From the NCBI GenBank assembly GCA_963932465.1, contig OZ010793.1, forward strand, positions 369,610,459 to 369,674,458: a DNA stretch of 64,000 nt, written 5' to 3'. Below, in pieces: positions 56,038 through 64,000 of the stretch; positions within the stretch are counted from its first letter, which is position 1; every line of letters begins with the position of its first letter. A model generated the notes under the pieces. The model worked only from the letters and a program-made list of their open reading frames with translations, was not told the origin of the DNA and did not search any database. This DNA comes from Maratus speciosus. Its lineage: Eukaryota; Arthropoda; Arachnida; Araneae; Salticidae. The translations under genes were made by a program, and so were the position numbers.

Positions 56038-56224
56038 ATTTTTCACTAAGTTGGTCTTTGCGCCTTTTAAGCAAAAATAATTTGAAATTTGATTTTCATT
56101 TGAAATACTGTACTATTCTGTTTACACATATGGAGTTTCAGAATAATTCCTCGTGTAGTATTCTAGATATTTAACAAAACGTCTAAAATCGCAAGTGGCG
56201 GGTCACCTTTGGCCATATAGTGTA

Positions 56225-57220
56225 TAAGACTCAACATTTTTGTGATGATAGTCAAAGGCCTCTCCTGGTGCACCTGAAACTTAGAATTTTAAAATTTTAA
56301 TAATTAGTTGAGTTATGAATTAAAGATCATAACAAACTCTTATCAAAAGTACGCTATTTTTTCCTCCGGTTGCTTTCGGTTGGTTGTATAACGTTTTCGA
56401 CGGAGTATTTAAATAAACCCCAGTACAATGCAATACGATCGTTTGATGTCAACGGTTAACTGTTTTTTTTTTTTTTTTTTTAACTAAATATCAATTATAT
56501 CGCACGAAAATTATACACATGATTCCAAAACATTATTACACATGAAAATTTCAAAGAATTTAGATGACAAAAAATGTATTTTTTTAACATTAAATTAACA
56601 ATTAGAATACTGATTACTGCCACTTTTATCACTGCAAATTGGCAACAGTCATTCCACTGCTATTTGTTGCTTTGCGATACTTTGTGTGGAAATTCTAATT
56701 TTTTTCTACAATATATTTTTGTATTGCTTTGTTTTATTGATATAAAACAATGATAATAAAGTAATAATAATCTACTCCAAAATAACAACCTGGCCCTTCT
56801 CGGTGATATCTTTTTAACAATGCAATCAAATAATTTTTCGAGCTGCTTTCATATAATCAAATAATTCCACTTCCACCTTTTCCAGTGCGATAATTGTTAC
56901 AAGTTACACTGGAAAACGAACGAAACAATCAGGCTAGAAAATACCTATCTATGCAAATTATACAAAACGTTACAAGAGTTCCTACAAAATTAGTTGATCC
57001 TTTCGCGGGATGAGATAAATTAATGAACTCATCAATTCAGAAGCGACAGAAAACCTATACCGTGACGTTATTCAAATCTCATTTTGATCAATTCTCGTGA
57101 TCTCCCCACGCTAATTGGATACTGTGTGGTCCGATATTTCTTGGAAATGCTCCCCCATCATCCACTAAGCCGTATGTGGAACTACAGCAAACGGACAGTT
57201 GCTCATTTCCCATTAATAAA
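56225..57220. other. No gene recognised
   Basis: AT-rich; a poly-T run at about 56463-56481. The region 57040-57220 is less AT-rich and gives a 74-codon plus-strand frame continuing into the tandem array, without recognisable domain. Confidence 0.35.
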
Positions 57221-58980
57221 GCTTTTGGACAGTGGATTGGGCAGAAACGACCCGTTTAATTGGTTGAATCTGATACGGATGCGGTGGAGCGATGTTCCGA
57301 TAGAATGACAGTTATGATGATGCTATTATGCCACACATTTTCCTCTTGCAGATGTCAAGAGAACATATTTCTCCTTTTCCGTTCGGAAATTCAGCCAGTA
57401 TATAACATATTCAGGTGGAGGAAAATTTATAAGAATAAAAAAAATGTTTATGCTATTTTAGTTATTTGTTAACATATTACGTATAGTTTTTCTATTTTTC
57501 ATTTATTTTATTTAATATTATTATTTCTTTCTTTAAGTTGCAGAACTACTTATTGGTTTTAATCATCGAAATTCACTGCATTAGTCACCAAAAATCACCC
57601 TGATGTTGGAAAAAGTCACTCTTGTAGGATTTACTGTGTTGTGGATTTGGATCATGGAAGATTTCTTGCTAGTATTTTTATTTTGATTTGTTGAAAAAAG
57701 AGTTATATCTAAGTGTATGCATTGAAAGCTTTTTTGCGCAGTGAATTAAACAGAAACGACCCATTTAATTTGTTAAATCTGATACGGATGCGGCGGTGTG
57801 AGGTTCCGATAGAATGACAATTATGATGATGCTATTATACCACACATTTTCTTCTTGCAGTTGTCAAGAGAACATATTTATCTTTTTCGATTAAGAAAGT
57901 TAGCCAATTTATAACATATTTAGCTCGAAGAAAAATGATAAGAATAAGAAATATTTTTATGCTATTTTAGTACTTTGTTAACATTATGTATAGTTTTTCT
58001 ATTTTTCAATTTTTTATTCATTTTATTTATTGTTGTTATTTCTTTCTTTTGTTGCAGAGCTACTTATTGGTTTTAATCATCAAAATTATCTGTCTTAGTC
58101 ACCAAAAATCACTCTGTAAAAAGGACATGGAAAAAGTCACTCTTGTAGTATTTACTGCGTTGTGGATTTGGAATTCTTCTCACTAGTATTTTTATTTTGG
58201 TTTGTTGGAAAAAAAGAGTTGTTATATCTAAGTGTATGCATTGAAAGCTTTTGCACAGTGAATTAAACAGAAACAACCCTTTTAATTTGTTAATCTGATA
58301 GGAATGCGGTGGAGCGATTTTCCGATAGAATGACAGTTATGATGATTATACCACACATTTTCCCTTGCAGATGTCAAGAGAACATATTTCTCTTTTTCCT
58401 TTCGGAAAGTCAGCCAATATATAACATATTCAGGTGGAGGAAAATTTATAAGAATAAAAAAATGTTTATACTATTTTAGTAATTTTTCCTTTTATATATT
58501 ATTTATCATAGTTTTTATTGTTATTAATATTATTATTTCTTTCTTTAAGCTGCAGAACTACTTGTTGGTTTTAATCATCAAAAATCACTGTGTTATTCAC
58601 CAAAAACCACCCTGATCCCGGAAAAGTCATTCCTGCAGGGCTTGTTGTGTTGTGGATTTGGATTATGTAAGATTTCTCATTAGTTACTTTTATTTTCATT
58701 TGTTGCAAAAAGAGTCTTTATATCTAGTGTATGCATTAAAAGCTTTTAAGCAGTGGATTGGACAGAAATGACCCGTTTAATTGGTTGAATCCGGTACAGA
58801 TGCGGCAAAATACTTTTCCGATAGAATGATTTGTTATGATGATACTTATTTTCCTCTTAGAACACATTTCTCTCTTCCGCTTCAGAAAGTCAGCCAATGT
58901 ACCCAACTTATTTAGCTAGAGAAAAATTTATATGAATAAGAAATTTGTTAATGCTATTTTAATATATTTTTTAACATTTT
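57221..58980. repeat. Tandem array, four units of about 500 bp
   Basis: Units start at GCTTTT..CAGTG(A/G)ATTxxxCAGAAA at 57221, 57728, 58247 and 58742 (the last is partial). Each holds TGATACGGATGCGG, CCGATAGAATGACA, CCACACATTTTCCTCTTGCAG-ATGTCAAGAGAAC, TCGGAAAGTCAGCCA, and GCAGAACTACTTATTGGTTT. Units have diverged by substitutions and small indels; the fourth is most decayed. A pyrimidine tract and TTGCAG precede ATGTCAAGAG in each unit, which imitates a splice acceptor, but no frame is kept. Confidence 0.9.
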
Positions 58981-59019
58981 AGGTATCCTAGGTTCTCTGT
59001 TTTTACTTGTTTTGAGCGG

Positions 59020-59560
59020 AAAGCGTTCTAAAAATGTTCTAAACTGTAATTTCTATGGCACTGCTAGTAATAAAAACTTTAAATTTGACATGGCTGTTTC
59101 TTTTAAGACTTAAATAGTCTTAACAGTTAAAAAACACACAACAGTTAAAAATAAAATTAAAAAAAGTTAACTGCGCAAAAAGCGTTCTAAACACTTTCTA
59201 AATTACGATTTCTCTGGGATTGTTAAAGATAAAAACTTGAAATTTGACTTGGCTGCTACTTTTAAGAAGCAAATACATGCATAGAACAGTTTTAAAAAAA
59301 TCGAAATTTAAAAAGGTACAGGGGAAAAAAATCTTCTAAACTTACGATTATTTTTATACTGAAAGGACTAGAAACTTGAAATTTGGCATGGTGGTTACTT
59401 TTAGGATGTAATGCTCGCTAATGATGGTTTTTTTTTTTTTTTTTTTAAATTTAAAAGGGTGAAATGAATGGAAAGCTTTTTAACGTTCTAAGTTACGATT
59501 GTTTTGGAATTTTATGTAATGTTTGTTAATTAATCAATTGCACTAAAATTCATTTCAAGT
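59020..59560 (+). repeat. HINE-like ~150-bp array, copy 2
   Basis: About four degenerate units: AAAGCGTTCTAAA, then TAAAAACTTGAAATTTGACA or variants, and TTTTAAGAxGxAAAT. Same unit as the minus-strand array at 41385-42075. A poly-T tract lies at 59429-59446. Confidence 0.6.
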
Positions 59561-59901
59561 TTAGCTGACATATTTGTAATTCTGAATACAAATCACTAGC
59601 AGCTCCATGTATTAATGCCTTCATTATTAAAAAATTAGTTTATTTATTAAATTAACTCAATTGAATGGCTTTAAAACTAATTAAAAAACACTTTAATATA
59701 TGCAGTTTATAATTAAAATTCAATTATAAAAAAATGTATAAAAACTAATTTTGGTCAATAATGCCAATTTTGGCCACAAATAGCTGGTTAAAAACAATAA
59801 AAGTTAACGGCGTGACTTTTTTAAATTTTAGACAGCTTTTTTGCAATCCTGAAATATAATAAATTTTCTCCTCTGTAATTTTTGTGTGCGTGTGTGTAAT
59901 T

Positions 59902-60315
59902 ATTAATTTGATTTTTTTAATCTCAGGCCCAGACAACGTCGTGCAGGTCAGCTAGATAAAAATATAATTAACTTGCAATATCCTTGTAAAAATCTATTAT
60001 GTATCATCGTTAAGAAAAGATATCATTATCTTTTACTATAAAATTTAACTAAAAATGTAATTTAAAAAGATTCGCAAATGGGTCTTAAAATAAATGTCGA
60101 TAGTATTAATTAATTTGATTTTTTTAATCTCAGGCCCAGACAACGTCGTGCAGGTCAGCTAGATAAAAATATAATTAACTTGCAATATCCTTGTAAAAAT
60201 CTATTATGTATCATCGTTAAGAAAAGATATCATTATCTTTTACTATAAAATTTAACTAAAAATGTAATTTAAAAAGATTCGCAAATGGGTCTTAAAATAA
60301 ATGTCGATAGTATTA
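59902..60315. repeat. Exact 207-bp tandem duplication
   Basis: 59902-60108 and 60109-60315 are identical by eye, including AGGCCCAGACAACGTCGTGC-AGGTCAGCTAG near the start of each. A very recent event or an assembly effect. Confidence 0.95.
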
Positions 60316-61570
60316 ATTTTGTGCAATTTAACACAAGATAAATTTCCATTACGAAATCTAGTTGTTAAAAACAATTTTGAATTGTATTTCACTCAAAGAG
60401 AAAGCTTTACAGTTAACTGAAAATCTTGTCGCGTTACCTTATTACTTTCGGATTGTAAGAATTGATCCTCTTATTCCCGATCCAGTCAAATCATATATTA
60501 ACACATATATGATTGTGATGATCATATATGTTATGATATCATATATTGATAAAGGATTTTCAAAGGATTCAATTACGAAATTTTAAGCTTTCATGTACGT
60601 TAAATATCTTCTTCGATCTAAATACAGCTTCAAAATATTTTTAACTATATGAAAAGAATGATGAACTTCCAAAATCTTTCTAAAAAGCTATTATGTGTCA
60701 TCGTTAAAAAATATTACATTATTTTTTACTAAAATTGAACTGAAAATTTAACTTTAGAAACATGCACAAAAAGGTTATTAAAATAAATGTCGATAGTATT
60801 AACATTTGTGCAATTTAACACAATGTAAATTTCCATTACAAAAGCTCGTTGTTTTAAAAAAAAATTTCGAAACGTGTTTCACTCAAAGGGTTTGAGCTTT
60901 ACAGTTAATTGAAAATTTTTTCGTGTTACCTTATTATTTTCCGATTATCAGAGTTGATCCCCTTATTCCCGATACCACGCAATGCAACGCATTTTGACAA
61001 GTACCCCATCGCTTTCAAAGGATTCCTGCTTGTTACATGTTTTCTTCTACCTAAATACAGTTTCATAATATTTTTAACTAAATGAAAAGAATGATTAGCT
61101 TTCAAAATCTGTGTAAAAAGCTATTACGTATCATCGTTAAGAAAATATAGCATTATTTTATGCTAAAATTGAACTATAAATATATAAAACATGCGAAAAA
61201 TGTGTATTAAAATAAATATCGATAGTTTAACACTTGTGCAATTTAATACAATGTAAATTTCCATTACGAAAGCTCGTTGTTTTCAAAATATAATTTCGAA
61301 TCGTGTTTCATTCAAAGGGTTTGAGCTTTACATTTAATTGAAAATCTTTTCGTGTTACCTTATTACTTTCCGATTGTCAGAGTTGATCCCGTTATTCCCG
61401 ATCCAGTCAATTCATATTAACGTCCACCTTATCAGCATGCAATGTATTTTGACAAATATCCCATTAGTCGTTGAGCCAGAAGACAAAATTAGTGCTTTTG
61501 GTTTCATCTCTGAGGACTTGATGATATATACCTTATTGTATTCACAATGGTCCAAGGTGTTCATTTTATG
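60150..61570. repeat. Imperfect tandem repeat, period about 430-486 bp
   Basis: TCGATAGTATTAA..TTGTGCAATTTAACACAA occurs near 60303, 60789 and 61220; TTTCACTCAAAG..GCTTTACAGTTAA, TTGTC(G)CGTTACCTTATTACTTT and TTGATCC(C/T)CTTATTCCCGAT follow each time. Three units with indels; the 207-bp duplication lies in the first. The frames at 60362-60586 and 61338-61571 are homologous repeat products. Confidence 0.8.
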
Positions 61571-61984
61571 ATGATACGATGAAATTTGTGGTAGCTTTTA
61601 TAGACGCCAAATTGAAAAGATGGACGCCATCTGTCACACGTAGATGCGTATGATTATTTTTGTCATTATCACATAATTAAAGAGATTTCAATGAAAAACA
61701 GGAAAGAACAAATATTGTTGAATATAAAACGCTACACAAATTAAATGTTTATTAAGATTTTAATTTAACATGAAGTTTATCATTACATTTAACTTTATGT
61801 TTATTAACATTTTCAATTGGATAGACAATTAAAAAGACATTTGCGATAAAAGAAAATTGAAACCTTGTTTTGCATTTTAATGCATGTTATTTTCATGTGG
61901 ATAAGGTACAGCAATTCAAGAAATAATTAATACTGGTTAATATATTGTACTCAGTCTCTTAAGAATTGATAAATAACAGATATC
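61571..61984. other. AT-rich, no gene
   Basis: Nothing recognised. Confidence 0.35.
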
Positions 61985-63945
61985 TTAGTCTTCTTCATTG
62001 TTATCATCATCGGCTGACATTCCTGTGTCCAAATCACTTCCATCGTCGTTGAAGTTCAACAGTTCTGTATTCTGCATATTCTTGTACATCTGAGGCTATT
62101 AAAAAGACACACACATGATGACATGACATATGCTCTTGAACAAGAACATGACATCAGTTCCAAAACAGTTTAAGGAGCAGGGGGACTACCATTTCACTGG
62201 ACCTCTAGATAACCTCTTCCCTCATTATCTGTTCCAGAAATCCAACCATATTTATCTGGAGATGGAAGATCAGGATCAGCCTCTAAGCACTTCTTCCAAA
62301 CAAGACCCTGGTAATTAACTCTCATTATCTATAGGTAAAGTGTATTACTACATGGCGGAAGACGATGCGATTCCACAGACCCCTTTTTTGCCGCAAAAAA
62401 TAGTATAGCTCAATTCATTGATGTCAGATTATTTGTGCTTTCCACAACACAGCTGGCAAATATACGACTCAAGTTGTTTCTTTGTTTCCTTTAATACATC
62501 AGCTTCAGTACCTAGGGCTTAAAGCATCTTGGAATGCAGTGTTCTGAATCATCATTTTCCCTTGCCTGCAAAAGCACTTAACGTATCGCACCCTGATAGT
62601 GAATATATTCCAGTAACGCATTACATATCTCTTTACATAGAAGTCAATGCATCTCACTCAAGTTGTAGTGCTTTACCCTGTCATTGGATCCACATTTTAC
62701 AAATATTAACCCTTTGTAGTTTTTCTAATCGTTTTCTAAAGAAAAAAGTGTGATAACTGCCACATCAGTATCTATAGAGATAATAATAATATTTCTAAAT
62801 CCAGACGCCAAAGCATGGTGTGCGTGAAATAAAGGTCGCGTAACTACCTCTTCTTAGAAACACGTCAATTTAGTGGCTTCTTCAACTAGTTATTTCGTGA
62901 ATTTATATCATTTTTCTCCACAGGTAACGCTCACCACCCACGTATTCAACTGTTTCTGTTTCTCGTTTTGCCATTCTTGTGAAATGAAATGTATAAGTTC
63001 TTTCTTGTTCTCCTCATCAGGTAGAAACTGCTTCCATTTTCATACTGGGTGTCCAGGAATTATATTACTTTTATAGCATCACCAACAGCTCATTTTATTC
63101 GCTCATTACTTTTTATTGACACTTGCCTGTATGTATCAAATACAACATATATTCTTTGAGAGCATGTAGATTCTTGTATTATTTTAGAAAATAGATTCTT
63201 TGCTAGTTGTCCAAATGTTTGTAGCTCCTGCGGTAACTTTTGAACAAAGCACATTCTGTCAATGATGTTAACAACACCATCATTTGGAATTCTTTCAGCA
63301 GTCGCAGTCTTTTTTCATAACAACCATCATTGTTGATTTAGGAGTTTTTCGCATTGAACCATCAGGTATTGGTAAGGACCATGTAAATGGCCACAGATGG
63401 TAGAAAAGGACAGGTCTCATATCCAAATTTTTTCGTTCAGCAATGATCGTCATCTGAGCAAACGGATTTCTTTCTGCCTTGACAACAAACTCTGATTTAT
63501 TAAACATTACACTATGTTTCTTCTTCAAGTCAGAAACTGTGTTTAGCTTCTTTTTCTTTGGAGGTTTGAAAAACCTATCTGGTTTTTAGTCTTCAGATAG
63601 ACATTCTCTCCTGAAAGTTTGGTAAGCTTCTTCACCCACCTCATGAGCTTTGACCATGTCTCCGACAATTTTTAGATTCGGCATTGCCTCCAGTTAATTT
63701 TGTTACCATGTATAGATTTATCCCATTTATTGATAATCATGTTCTGTAAATCTGAGATATCACGTTCACCTATCCGGATTCTGCTCAAAGAGAGATCTGG
63801 ATATAGATTTTTTTTTTCTGAAGAACTGATTTTGGTTCTTTCGCGAATAATGTTAAGAAATGCTGCCCTTATATCAGAAATATCTCTCAACTATGCGGCA
63901 CGGCAGGCCTTTGACTGAACTTCGCTGTATCTTTTGACACCAGCG
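61985..63945 (-). pseudogene. Relic of a large uncharacterised (spider/cnidarian-type) gene family
   Basis: From high to low coordinates the minus strand gives, in shifting frames: ERDISDLQNMIINKWD; GDMVKAHEVGEEAYQTFRRE; FKPPKKKKLNTVSDLKKKHS; FVVKAERNPFAQMTIIAERK; NLDMRPVLFYHLWPFTWSLP with IPDGSMRKTPKS; RIPNDGVVNIIDRMCFVQKL; TFGQLAKNLFSKIIQ and RIYVVFDTYRQVSIKSNER; FLPDEENKKELIHFISQEW; NIIIISIDTDVAVITLF; then RVNYQGLVWKKCLEADPDLP, and a Cys-rich tail (C-x-C, C-x-C, C-x3-C, C). The order matches a family that I recall as uncharacterised multi-copy proteins of spiders, cnidarians and fish, about 900-1000 residues, with a conserved PLGPLPWSL-x-x-x-DG block and a V-V-F-D-x-Y block. At least eight frameshifts or stops break this copy. 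It runs to the window edge. Its function, perhaps in a mobile element, is unknown to me. An acidic tail (DDGSDLDTGMSADDDNNEED) ends at 61985. Confidence 0.65.
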
Positions 63946-64000
63946 TGACTTTATTTATTGTCTCTTCAATCGCTTTATTAATTTAATAGCACGAAAAACC

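Larger units (their letters stand above)
55506..56119. mobile_element. Insertion with 12-bp target duplication and two tRNA-like units
   Basis: CTGTACTATTCT at 55506-55517 is repeated exactly at 56108-56119; the counterpart in the left foldback arm (near 54300) has a single copy. The insert has three parts. First, arms 55515-55638 and 55712-55835, identical reverse complements of 124 bp, enclose a 73-base loop that is a tRNA-like sequence on the minus strand. Second, about 130 bp of unique sequence. Third, a plus-strand copy of the tRNA-like sequence followed by about 70 bp of the same arm. Read as a unit, tRNA head plus arm resembles a SINE; the whole insert looks like two such units joined head to head or rearranged. 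Confidence 0.75.
54196..56224. mobile_element. Tc1-type foldback with a 590-bp insertion
   Basis: The ends TACACTATATGGCCAAAGGT-GACC and its inverse are the classic CACTATATGGCCAAAxGT end of Tc1-like elements, with TA on both sides. The left arm runs 54196-54880 and the right arm 54940-56224, mirrored throughout (for example GAGGATAGCATGTATAC, GCGCATGCCCGAA, GTCTCATAAACATAG) around a 59-bp spacer. The arms differ by many substitutions, so the palindrome is old and not an assembly artefact. The right arm is broken at 55517 by the 55518-56107 insertion. There is no transposase. Confidence 0.85.

Noticed and set aside
55511..56174. Frames of 103 and 104 codons sharing the peptide SMWFSGRTSVRYTDDPG
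   Set aside because: They are readings of the two identical tRNA-like sequences and their arms.
57300..58700. Tandem duplicated exons of a host gene
   Set aside because: The splice-like block recurs but no reading frame is kept across units.
62056..62096. A final coding exon with a splice acceptor (TTTTAATAG) at 62096
   Set aside because: The frame reads straight through this point in line with the Cys-rich tail of the pseudogene, so no intron is needed.

Overview
This window looks like AT-rich, repeat-dense intergenic DNA from an animal nuclear genome, most likely a chelicerate and probably a spider. There is no intact host gene, no rRNA, no CRISPR array and no prokaryotic gene organisation. 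The longest open frames are about 150 codons and nearly all are chance or repeat-derived. The organism call is inference. It rests on relics of Tc1, mariner, Tigger/pogo, BEL/Pao and Ty3/Gypsy elements, on many small terminal-inverted-repeat (TIR) elements, on Helitron-like tandem-repeat elements, and on a decayed member of a large uncharacterised gene family that I recall from spider and cnidarian genomes.

Layout. 1-1 kb: a MITE end and two opposed Tc1 transposase fragments. 2.2-4.95 kb: a Helentron/DINE-like element with eight ~325-bp tandem units. 5.4-7.75 kb: foldback elements and a TA-flanked MITE. 8 kb: a mariner transposase relic. 9.4-10 kb: a Gypsy pol relic. 11-13.5 kb: an old foldback carrying one TIR element in each arm. 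16.6-17.3 kb: a BEL/Pao gag relic. 18.6 kb: a Tc1 C-terminal relic. 19.2-21.7 kb: a minus-strand Helitron-like element with about fifteen ~144-bp units. 21.8-25.5 kb: a TIR element with a nested piggyBac-like MITE, an inverted pair with ribozyme-like motifs, and a Tigger-like MITE in a TA microsatellite. 28-33 kb: a mosaic of duplicated repeats with a Tigger transposase C-terminus. 33.3-37.1 kb: a mariner relic, a 1.2-kb TIR element and a three-level nest. 38.2-40.8 kb: a Helitron-like element and a tRNA-derived SINE with target-site duplication. 41.4-51.1 kb: another ~150-bp repeat array and a large nest of TIR elements. 51.6-56.2 kb: foldbacks, the last of which holds a 590-bp insertion with two tRNA-like sequences. 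57.2-61.6 kb: three different tandem arrays. 62-64 kb: the minus-strand pseudogene of the uncharacterised family, running up to the window edge.

No genes work together here as a pathway. What the window records is the order of insertion: several elements sit inside others with readable target-site duplications, and a few interrupted repeats have an uninterrupted paralogue elsewhere in the window. All homology statements come from reading translated sequence and recalled family motifs. No database search was possible.
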